This document shows, piece after piece, positions 16,964 through 25,151 of a DNA stretch of 64,000 nt. The notes beneath the pieces were generated by a model. The model saw only the letters and a program-made list of their open reading frames with translations, made no database searches and was not told where the DNA came from. Location of the stretch: contig JAPLSN010000043.1 of NCBI GenBank assembly GCA_026398615.1, forward strand, positions 58,871 through 122,870, written 5' to 3'. Both the position numbers and the translations under genes were made by a program. Source of the stretch: Spirochaetota bacterium (GTDB taxonomy: Bacteria; Spirochaetota; Spirochaetia; Treponematales; UBA12059). Positions within the stretch are counted from its first letter, which is position 1. Each line of letters opens with the position of its first letter.

Positions 16964-18223
16964 CTATTTCGTTTCCAGGCAGGCGATGCCCGGGAGAATC
17001 TTGCCTTCGAGGAATTCGAGGCTGGCGCCCCCGCCCGTCGAGACGTGGGTCATCTTGTCCGCGAGACCGAACTTGTTGACCGCGGCGACCGAATCACCGC
17101 CGCCCACCACCGTCATTGCCCCGCGTGCCGTGGCCTCGGCGATGAAACGCGCGACAGCTTCAGTGCCTTTCGAGAATGCTTCGAATTCGAAAACGCCGAC
17201 CGGCCCGTTCCAGACGACGCTTTTCGCCGACTGGAGGGCTTCCTTGTACAAGGCGATGGTCTTCGGCCCCACGTCGAGCCCCATGAGCCCTGCGGGCAGG
17301 TTCACGTCGTCGACCGCAACCGGCTTCGCGTCGGCCGAGAATTTGTCGGCAGCGATGTGATCGACCGGGAGCAGGATCCTGACACCCTTCGCTTTCGCGA
17401 TTGCCACCAGCTTCGACGCCGTCTCGAGGTAATCGTCCTCGACGAGGCTCGTTCCGATCGAGCCTCCCGCGGACTTGATGAAGGTGAACGCCATGCCCCC
17501 ACCGATGACGAGCGTCGACGCGTTCCCAAGGAGACTTTCGAGAACCGCGATCTTGGAACTGACCTTGGCGCCGCCGATGATGGCGACCTGGGGTTTGGGA
17601 GGGTTCTGCAGCATGGGTGCGAGGTGAGCCACTTCCTTCTCCATCAGGAAGCCACCGACCCTTGTCGCGCAGTGAGCGGCGATGGTAGCCGTGGAAGCGT
17701 GGGCGCGATGGGCGGTTCCGAACGCGTCGTTCACGAAAATGTCGCCGTAACCCGCCAGCTCCCGGGCCAGGACGTCCTGCTTCGCCGGGTCCTTGGACGT
17801 CTCTTCCCTGTGGAAGCGCGTATTCTCGAGCATGGCTACCCCGCCGTCCGGCAAGGCATCGACAGCGGCCTTCTGCCCCATGCATGACGGAAGGAAAACT
17901 ACGTCCCTGCCGAGTTTCGCGCCCAGGTACTCGGAGACGGGTTTCATCCTGTGCTTCCCGTCGAGGTACTTTTCCATGTCGAAGGGCTTCCCGTCCCTGG
18001 CAGCCTTCTCCCTGACCTTTTCAGCATCCTTGTCCGGATCGCCGAGATGCGACATGAGCACGAGGCTCCTGGCGCCATGCTCGAGGATGTAGCGCACCGT
18101 CGGGATCGCCGCCATGATGCGGGTATCGTCCTGGATCTTCCCATCTTTCATCGGAACGTTGAAATCCACGCGCATGATGACGCGTTTTCCCTTCAGCTCT
18201 ATGTCACTGACGGTCTTGATCAT
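16964..18223 (-). CDS. pgk: Phosphoglycerate kinase
   Basis: This 419-residue cytoplasmic enzyme transfers phosphate from 1,3-bisphosphoglycerate to ADP. Typical motifs are the N-terminal RVDFNVPMKDGKI substrate-binding segment, LMSHLGDPD, ENTRFHREE, FVNDAFGTAHRAHAS, and the C-terminal nucleotide-binding GGGDSVAAV and STGGGASLEFLEG. GGAGGA stands 5 bases before the ATG. It is co-directional with gap upstream (72-base gap) and tpiA downstream (9-base gap). Confidence 0.98.
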   Translation of the reverse strand: MIKTVSDIELKGKRVIMRVDFNVPMKDGKIQDDTRIMAAIPTVRYILEHGARSLVLMSHLGDPDKDAEKVREKAARDGKPFDMEKYLDGKHRMKPVSEYLGAKLGRDVVFLPSCMGQKAAVDALPDGGVAMLENTRFHREETSKDPAKQDVLARELAGYGDIFVNDAFGTAHRAHASTATIAAHCATRVGGFLMEKEVAHLAPMLQNPPKPQVAIIGGAKVSSKIAVLESLLGNASTLVIGGGMAFTFIKSAGGSIGTSLVEDDYLETASKLVAIAKAKGVRILLPVDHIAADKFSADAKPVAVDDVNLPAGLMGLDVGPKTIALYKEALQSAKSVVWNGPVGVFEFEAFSKGTEAVARFIAEATARGAMTVVGGGDSVAAVNKFGLADKMTHVSTGGGASLEFLEGKILPGIACLETK

Positions 18224-18295
18224 GAAATCCTCCGTGATTGCCCGGTTTTTGAGGAAAAGCCCCTATTCCATGGGCGGGTCGGTCGGTGTCGTACG

Positions 18296-19393
<1,098 letters not shown>

Positions 19394-19528
19394 TCAGAGC
19401 CGATCCCGTTCTTGCGGAAAACGGCCTTCCAGTATATCTGCAGCCGGAAAACGTTGTGAACCCGGCGGCGCTTCAGATCCTGCAGCGATGTCGCTGTCGC
19501 TGGTATCGCTACTCGACACGAGTCTATA

Positions 19529-19556
19529 ATTATATTGAAATGATAGCCGAAGGCAA
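19529..19556 (-). promoter_or_regulatory. Promoter of the gap-pgk-tpiA cluster
   Basis: On the minus strand TTGCCT (19556-19551) is followed after 16 bases by a perfect TATAAT (19534-19529). The predicted start is near 19521, giving a leader of about 148 bases before the gap ATG. The TATAAT stands out in a GC-rich genome. Confidence 0.6.
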
Positions 19557-19629
19557 AGCACTCGTCAATCATGAAGCGTTCAACCTGCATTTCCGGTGGA
19601 ATTGGACCCCGTTCACCGCGGAATAGTGT

Positions 19630-19657
19630 TAAATTATATCCAAGCCCTGACGATATT
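19630..19657 (+). promoter_or_regulatory. Candidate promoter of the 19658-19754 RNA
   Basis: Plus-strand hexamers TTAAAT (19629-19634, overlapping the feature start) and GATATT (19652-19657) are 17 bases apart. They match consensus at 3 and 4 of 6 positions in an AT-rich patch. The predicted start lies a few bases before the first hairpin. Confidence 0.35.
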
Positions 19658-19754
19658 GTTAGTGTCGGAGACGATCATAGTTCCCCTCCCAGTTCACTAT
19701 GATTCCTGCCGACACCCGAAAGGGCGGGCCGGTTGAAAAACCGGCCTCTTTTTT
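19658..19754 (+). ncRNA. Structured small RNA or leader RNA candidate with terminator
   Basis: Three consecutive stem-loops are visible. The first pairs GTGTCGG (19662-19668) with CCGACAC (19709-19715), and inside it ATCATAG (19674-19680) pairs with CTATGAT (19697-19703) around a 16-base loop containing UUCCCCUCCC. The second is a small CCC-GAAA-GGG hairpin (19715-19724). The third is GGCCGGTT-GAAA-AACCGGCC (19727-19746) followed by a T tract, a textbook rho-independent terminator. No open reading frame fits. The C-rich loop is complementary to Shine-Dalgarno sequences, as in several known regulatory RNAs. It may be a free sRNA or a leader of the downstream penicillin-binding-protein gene. 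I matched it to no known riboswitch or RNA family by eye. Confidence 0.55.
19727..19754 (+). terminator. Rho-independent terminator with GAAA tetraloop
   Basis: A perfect 8-base stem GGCCGGTT/AACCGGCC closes a GAAA loop and is followed by TCTTTTTT (19747-19754). It precedes the penicillin-binding-protein gene by about 66 bases and has no protein-coding gene upstream on the same strand. Confidence 0.85.
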
Positions 19755-19784
19755 CCCCCGCCACCTCTCCCGCGATCCCTCGAC

Positions 19785-19814
19785 TTGACCTGGATACGTC
19801 GATTCGCGTACCCT
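19785..19814 (+). promoter_or_regulatory. Possible promoter giving a leaderless class A PBP mRNA
   Basis: TTGACC (19785-19790, 5 of 6 match) and TACCCT (19809-19814, 3 of 6) are 18 bases apart. The predicted start falls at about the ATG at 19821, which has no Shine-Dalgarno sequence. Weak evidence from pattern only. Confidence 0.3.
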
Positions 19815-19820
19815 GTGCGC

Positions 19821-22331
19821 ATGTCCCAACCAGGCAAACTTCACGCGCTGACGCGCGTTCTCGCTATACTGGCCGTCATCGCCGCCCTCGTCCTCGGGAT
19901 TTCCGTGGGCGTCGGCATCGCCGTCACCCGCAATATCGCCAGCGTCGAGAATTTCTCGGAATTCAACCCTGCCCTGCCGACCAAGATCCTCGACATAAAG
20001 GGCCGGCTCATCACCGAGTTCTTCGCCGACGAGAAACGCGAGATGGTCGCGCTCAAGGAGCTGCCCCAGCACCTCGTGGACGCGATCATCACACGCGAGG
20101 ACCAGGATTTCTGGAAACACCGGGGTTTCAGCATCTTGGGCATCTTCCGTGCCGCGTGGGGCGTCATCACGCATAAGTCCCTGGGCGGCGGCTCGACGAT
20201 CACCCAGCAACTCGCCGGGGACCTGTACGCCGATCGGAAGGAGATCAGTCTCAGAAGGAAGGTCGTGGAGCTCTGGTGGGCCCTCCAGCTGGAGCGGCGG
20301 TTTACGAAGCAGGAAATTCTCGAAATGTACCTGAACCGCATGATCATGGGTCCGGGCGTATACGGCGTCGAAGCCGCGAGCAAGTTCTATTTCGGCCATT
20401 CCGCCAGGGAAATCACGCTCGCGGAATCGGTCATCCTCGTCATCCAGCTCTCGAGCCCGACGAAGTACAACCCCTTCAGAAACCCCAACAATGCCCGTGC
20501 ACGCAGCCACGAAGTTCTCGACCAGATGATCAAACTGGGATATTGCACCCGGAAGCAGGCTGATGAATCCTTCGACGCGTACTGGGACAACTATGATTAC
20601 ACGCGGGTCGCCACCGGAGCCTTCTTCTCCCGCGAAGACAAGTCCCCATGGTTCAGCGAGCATGTCCGACGTGAACTCGAGGGCATGCTGTACGGTTCGC
20701 TCGACCTCTACAAGGACGGTTTTACCGTTTATACCACGCTCGACCTGGACAAGCAGAACGTCGCTGACCGCCTGATGGCCCAAACCCTCGACCGTGTCAA
20801 CAAGGAATTCCAGGCATCCAGCTCGCTCCGCTTCGCCGAGGCCGACAGGACCTGGGTGCCGCTCGTGGAATTGATCGGGCTCTCCTTCAACCTGAACGAA
20901 CTGTTCGTATCGCAATCCAAGGTGCGCAGCAAGGCCATGAGCGCATTCCGCGGCAGGATCAACCCGACCGTGGACGCCATGTCCCTGCTTTTCGACATCC
21001 CCGACCTGAAGGTCACGACAAAAGCCGGCTACGACGCGGAAAAGACCGAAATCGAAAAGGCGACGGTCGAATGCGCCCTCATCACGATCGAAAACGACAC
21101 CGGCCGCATCGTCTCGATGATCGGCGGTTCCAGGTACGACGCTTCCAACCAGCTCATCAGGGCGACGCAGGCCAAGCTCATGCCGGGTTCCGCCTTCAAG
21201 CCGCTCATGTATTCCGCCGCCCTCGACACGCGGAAATTCACCGAAGGCACGATGATCGTGGACGGCCCCGTGGTTTTCCCGAACGAAGACGGCACCACGT
21301 ACGTCCCGCTCAACTACAGCGGTAAATGGAACGGGCAATTGCTCATGTGGAAGGCCCTCGCGCTCTCCCTGAACATACCGTCCATCAAGATCCTCGACGC
21401 GATCGGCTTCGACGCCACCATCACCCGGTCCGCCTCGCTTCTCGGCATCACGGACCCCGCGCAGATCCGGGCCACCTTTCCCCGTTACTACCCGCTCGCG
21501 CTCGGCGTCATCAGCATCAGCCCCATGCAGCTCGCCCGCGCATTTTCGATCTTTTCCAATTCCGGCAAGGAGGTCACGCCGATCTCTATCATATCGATCG
21601 AAGACCGGAACGGACGAATCCTGCTTGAGCCAGAAAAGTCCCTCCGGGTCGAGCAGAAGCGGAAGGGTACGGCCATCCAGGTCATCAGTCCCCAGACCGC
21701 GTACCTGATGGTCGACATGCTGAAGCGGGTCATTTCCGCGGGAACCCTGTTCCGGCTCACCCAGGGAGGCAAGCTTTTCACCTACAAGACCAAGGACGGC
21801 AAGGATTTCACGCTCCCGTCCTGCGGCAAGACCGGAACGACGCAAAACTGGGCGGATGCGTGGACCGTCGGATTCACCCCCTACATGACGACAGCCATCT
21901 GGTTCGGGTTTGATCGCGCCGGCAATTCACTCGGCATCAGCCAATACGGTGAAGCCACGGCAGGCGTTCTCTGGGCGAGTTACATGTACGAGATCCACAA
22001 GGGGCTTGAGCCGAGGGATTTCTCCAGGCCACAGGCGGGGATCGTTTCCGTCAATGTCTGCAAGAAATCCGGGTTGATCCCGACCGAATTCTGCAATGAG
22101 GGCGTGGACAGCCTCCTGTTCCTCGAGGGAACCGCTCCCACATCGTACTGCGACCTGCATCAATCCAAGTCGGCCATCGACTCAGAGCTCCAGTCGCAGC
22201 TCGAAGACCGGGCTTCGGCATATTCAGGCGCGGCGGATTCGGGACTCAGTATCGATTCCGAACTTGAAGAGATGCTCAAGCAGGCCGAAGCAGCCGGAAA
22301 CGAAGGTACGCCCACCGAACTTCTTGAATAG
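19821..22331 (+). CDS. mrcA: Class A penicillin-binding protein (bifunctional transglycosylase/transpeptidase)
   Basis: The 836-residue protein has a cytoplasmic N-terminus, one membrane segment (about residues 11-37) and two periplasmic domains. The glycosyltransferase domain shows Glu93 in TREDQDFWKHRG, GGSTITQQLAGDLY, and the ILEMYLN motif. The transpeptidase domain has Ser457-x-x-Lys460 (PGSAFKPL), an SLN motif, and KTGTT at 670-674. It polymerises lipid II and cross-links peptidoglycan. I chose the ATG at 19821 over an in-frame TTG at 19785; neither has a clear ribosome site. The tail after the transpeptidase domain is acidic and variable. A periplasmic partner candidate is encoded next. 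Confidence 0.95.
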   Translation: MSQPGKLHALTRVLAILAVIAALVLGISVGVGIAVTRNIASVENFSEFNPALPTKILDIKGRLITEFFADEKREMVALKELPQHLVDAIITREDQDFWKHRGFSILGIFRAAWGVITHKSLGGGSTITQQLAGDLYADRKEISLRRKVVELWWALQLERRFTKQEILEMYLNRMIMGPGVYGVEAASKFYFGHSAREITLAESVILVIQLSSPTKYNPFRNPNNARARSHEVLDQMIKLGYCTRKQADESFDAYWDNYDYTRVATGAFFSREDKSPWFSEHVRRELEGMLYGSLDLYKDGFTVYTTLDLDKQNVADRLMAQTLDRVNKEFQASSSLRFAEADRTWVPLVELIGLSFNLNELFVSQSKVRSKAMSAFRGRINPTVDAMSLLFDIPDLKVTTKAGYDAEKTEIEKATVECALITIENDTGRIVSMIGGSRYDASNQLIRATQAKLMPGSAFKPLMYSAALDTRKFTEGTMIVDGPVVFPNEDGTTYVPLNYSGKWNGQLLMWKALALSLNIPSIKILDAIGFDATITRSASLLGITDPAQIRATFPRYYPLALGVISISPMQLARAFSIFSNSGKEVTPISIISIEDRNGRILLEPEKSLRVEQKRKGTAIQVISPQTAYLMVDMLKRVISAGTLFRLTQGGKLFTYKTKDGKDFTLPSCGKTGTTQNWADAWTVGFTPYMTTAIWFGFDRAGNSLGISQYGEATAGVLWASYMYEIHKGLEPRDFSRPQAGIVSVNVCKKSGLIPTEFCNEGVDSLLFLEGTAPTSYCDLHQSKSAIDSELQSQLEDRASAYSGAADSGLSIDSELEEMLKQAEAAGNEGTPTELLE

Positions 22332-22475
22332 GGACAGGCGCGGACGTATATTCAGGGAGCAGGCGGAACGGATGAGCGGTTCAGTCGCTGATTACCCGGG
22401 ATTTTCAGGATCGGATGTACACGGGCTGCCCGACGGATGTCGAGCGTCCACTTCCCCTGCGCTGAAGGTGGAACG

Positions 22476-23438
22476 ATGCGTAGATTCAAGCGGATAATGA
22501 TCCTTGGCCTGCTATTCGCGTACGTGCTCGCGGCGCTCGCCGCCCAACCGAAACTGCCGGTTGTCCGCATCGAACCTTTCACGGGGGACGCGCTTCCCGA
22601 ATCCGAGCTCCGCACCTTCGAACGGCTCATCGTATCCTATATTGGCGAACTGAAGACATTCCGCGTGATCGACTCGGGCGGGCAGGAAATGGCCATTCGC
22701 GAGGCCGAAGCCGCCCTGCTCATGGGCTCGGACAAGGCGATTGAGCCATTGGCGGCGGATTTCATACTCACCGGCAAGGTCGGCAAGATCGCCGAAATCT
22801 ACTCGTTGATCCTGGAAATCACTAAAGTATCCTCCGGGGAGACGCGATCGAGTTCGAAAACGGGACAGGGCATCAACGATCTCGTCATCAAGTCCCGGTC
22901 GCTGACCTACTCGCTGTTCGACAGGGCCGTGGCCGATGCATCGTCCTCCCCGGGGACAACTCCCCCCGGAGCGAAAACTGCGCCTGGGTCGGCATCCCCG
23001 TCTGTTCCAGGCACTGCGCTCCCGACTGCATCGCCCTCTTACGAGGCGGTTCGCAATCCGACCCTCGACATGGTCGAAGGACAATGGAAGGGCGACAGGA
23101 GCGTGGACAGGTTCCGCATTTTCCGGAACGGTACCGGTTTGGCATTCCTGTCCAATCGCGTGACGATGAAGATCAGGATCCTCGTGGAAAACGACATCAT
23201 CATCATCGTCCAGGACCAGCCGAATTCAGCATCCTTCTACCAGGCTCCCGGCATCTCGTTCGACACCGCCCGCAAGGCGGCTTCCCAGGCGAGGCCGATG
23301 CGGTGGATATTGAGCCTTGATGAATCCGGCAATATCCTTTTCGGAAGGAAAGAAACAATCACGATTTCGGTGTCGGGGGATGCCGTCTCGGTAGACAACG
23401 GCTTCGTCCGCGAATCCATATTGGAACGAATGCAATAG
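22476..23438 (+). CDS. Periplasmic protein with CsgG/LpoB-like N-terminal domain
   Basis: The 320-residue protein starts at ATG 22476 (AAGGTGGA 5 bases upstream) and has a signal peptide ending near LAALAAQ. Residues about 25-165 have the pattern of the CsgG/LpoB/FlgO-type fold: VVRIEPFTGDALPESE, LKTFRVID, then AADFILTGKVGKIAE. A Ser/Pro/Thr-rich linker (about 166-205) leads to a beta-rich C-terminal domain with a lipocalin-like flavour (VEGQWKGDRSVDRFRIFRNG, split). There is no lipobox Cys. Its place directly behind a class A PBP invites comparison with LpoB, the activator of PBP1B, but this is inference. The gene ends 7 bases from the convergent CPBP-like gene. Confidence 0.55.
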   Translation: MRRFKRIMILGLLFAYVLAALAAQPKLPVVRIEPFTGDALPESELRTFERLIVSYIGELKTFRVIDSGGQEMAIREAEAALLMGSDKAIEPLAADFILTGKVGKIAEIYSLILEITKVSSGETRSSSKTGQGINDLVIKSRSLTYSLFDRAVADASSSPGTTPPGAKTAPGSASPSVPGTALPTASPSYEAVRNPTLDMVEGQWKGDRSVDRFRIFRNGTGLAFLSNRVTMKIRILVENDIIIIVQDQPNSASFYQAPGISFDTARKAASQARPMRWILSLDESGNILFGRKETITISVSGDAVSVDNGFVRESILERMQ

Positions 23439-23445
23439 AGCATGA

Positions 23446-24453
23446 TTACCAGCGGAAGGTGACGGAAACCGAAGCCAACCGTGCGTTCCATGGATTCTCG
23501 ACATAGTCGAGAACTGCCGACGTCAGGGAATACCAGAAACGGGCTGAGATCGCCTTCCCGAGTCGTCCCCCATCACGGCCGATATTGACCGTGGCGTAGA
23601 GTCCCCACACCGCACCCGCGAGGGTGTCGGACCAGGTTTCCCCTGCGGAACTCCCCGGCATGACAAGATCCGGAAGATGCCGCGCGGCATCCAGGCTGAT
23701 GGCCGCGACGGGTCCGTCCCGTTCCAGCACGAGCCCCCTGAACATGGTCTCCGTGGCGACCGCTTCGGCAAGCGCCAGGAATCCTGCCGTTCCGATGCGG
23801 GCGGCCAGGGCGCCCGCCGGGCTCATCCAGTACCCCATGAATGGCTGGCGCTCCGATGCGAAATAATCCGCGATCGAACTTTCCCGCCCGGACCCGAGTG
23901 CCGCCGCGCCTACAATCAGGAGGGGCAGCGCCGTTTCATACGAAAAAAAATTCCGCGGCAGGAACGGAGCAGCGACGATGTCCGTGAAACTGTCGCGTTT
24001 CGCGTTCGCGGGATTCCCGTACGCCGACTGCCAGTCCCGGTGAAACGCGTACGCCGAATAGAAATTGATTCCCAGCCCGGCGGCCAGGAGCGCGCTTCCG
24101 ACGTACTGGCGAACCAGGGTTTCGGGTGCGCGGCCATCGGGCAGGGCCGATGGATCGTCCGAGGGGACCAGCATGCCCGAGGCAGGATCCATGAGATCAT
24201 AGAAAAGGAGCCCGGCTCCGATGGCCGTCAGGGGCAGGGCCGATGCCAGGCAGGCATAACCCTCGGTTCCGTTTCCGAGCGCGATTTCTCCGATCCCGGG
24301 AACGAAAAAGCCTGCCAGCAGGAGGGCTCCGTAGGGAGGCTCCGGACCCCGCCCTTCAGGTCGGTCATCGACCGCGAGTGCTTCCTGTCCCGAAAGAAGG
24401 ACGAGAGAAACAAGGAGACAGGACAGGAGCGCGGCGGCCTTCCGCATCTGCAT
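23446..24453 (-). CDS. Multi-pass membrane protein, degenerate CPBP (Abi)-like
   Basis: The 335-residue protein has an N-terminal signal-like segment and several hydrophobic helices. Around residues 235-260 the sequence EAVATETMFRGLVLERDG resembles motif 1 of CPBP intramembrane metalloproteases (usually EExxFRG), but the first Glu is replaced by Thr. A later RHLPDL could correspond to the second His motif. If the family assignment is right, catalysis may be lost. An 8-base A run lies at 23943-23950 inside the gene. Function unknown. Confidence 0.5.
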   Translation of the reverse strand: MQMRKAAALLSCLLVSLVLLSGQEALAVDDRPEGRGPEPPYGALLLAGFFVPGIGEIALGNGTEGYACLASALPLTAIGAGLLFYDLMDPASGMLVPSDDPSALPDGRAPETLVRQYVGSALLAAGLGINFYSAYAFHRDWQSAYGNPANAKRDSFTDIVAAPFLPRNFFSYETALPLLIVGAAALGSGRESSIADYFASERQPFMGYWMSPAGALAARIGTAGFLALAEAVATETMFRGLVLERDGPVAAISLDAARHLPDLVMPGSSAGETWSDTLAGAVWGLYATVNIGRDGGRLGKAISARFWYSLTSAVLDYVENPWNARLASVSVTFRW

Positions 24454-24505
24454 CGCTCCAGTATACTATGCATCTGACGCTTCCGGAAGCAGGGTCGCGG
24501 TGGAG

Positions 24506-24967
24506 CTATCGTCGGGAAAAGGCGCTCGCTCCGGATGAAGCATGGCCCTTCGGTCGTTTTCCCAAGATCATTGACAGCAGGAAAACGAGGGCTGTGAACG
24601 AGCCGGCTATGGCCTTGGCTGAAGAGTCGGGCAAGGACGGGGGTTCGACAGTAAACATCGTTTCGACCGTTTCGTCATGATCCTTCATGTCCAGCGCGGG
24701 AATCAACCTGATGATACCCTCGTCTGCCGTCACATATCCCAGCGACCTGGCTTCTATGCGCAGGGTTTCTGGATCGTTTCGTATCGATTCCAGTCTTCGC
24801 GACAGCCTCTTGGATTTTATCTCCAATTTCTCCATATTATTGCCCATGACCGTGGTTTGTCGCTCCAAATCCCTGACGACCGAAACCCCGGATGGGCCGA
24901 ATACCATCGCGAGTATGCAATAGGTAAAAAAGCCCGCGTAAAAGGCGGTGAGAAAACGCAGTTTCAT
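24506..24967 (-). CDS. FtsB/DivIC-like septum formation protein
   Basis: From ATG 24967 the protein has 153 residues: a single membrane segment (about 5-25), then a coiled coil (DLERQTTVMGNNMEKLEIKS, residues about 32-51 and on), ending with DPETLRIEARSLGYVTADEGII, the FtsB/DivIC signature region (shown here as DPETLRIEARSLGY). The family bridges the FtsQ/DivIB and FtsL parts of the divisome. Unusually, a second hydrophobic segment (about 125-145) follows, so the C-terminus may return through the membrane. The ribosome site AAGG abuts the chosen ATG, so an earlier start is possible. Confidence 0.65.
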   Translation of the reverse strand: MKLRFLTAFYAGFFTYCILAMVFGPSGVSVVRDLERQTTVMGNNMEKLEIKSKRLSRRLESIRNDPETLRIEARSLGYVTADEGIIRLIPALDMKDHDETVETMFTVEPPSLPDSSAKAIAGSFTALVFLLSMILGKRPKGHASSGASAFSRR

Positions 24968-25050
24968 CCTTACGATTAACGGAATTGCCGGGGCGCAGCT
25001 TGAGTCCAAGATGGATTTGCGATCAGAACGCTCCGGAGAACCCCGAATCA

Positions 25051-25080
25051 TTGACAATGACAAAATGCATGGTTTAGACT
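25051..25080 (+). promoter_or_regulatory. Promoter of the acidic-protein/Maf operon
   Basis: A perfect TTGACA (25051-25056) and TAGACT (25075-25080, 4 of 6) are 18 bases apart, with a predicted start near 25087 and a leader of about 65 bases. No other gene is in reach on this strand. Confidence 0.5.
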
Positions 25081-25151
25081 AGCCTTTAGGTCGTTTATTC
25101 CTTTCATTAATTGCCGATAATCGTGTTAACGACCTTTTCGACGGAGTTGCC

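Noticed and set aside
19659..21845. 728-codon minus-strand frame opposite the class A PBP gene
   Set aside because: Long antisense frames are common in GC-rich DNA; the translation has no motifs and the plus strand is a complete PBP.
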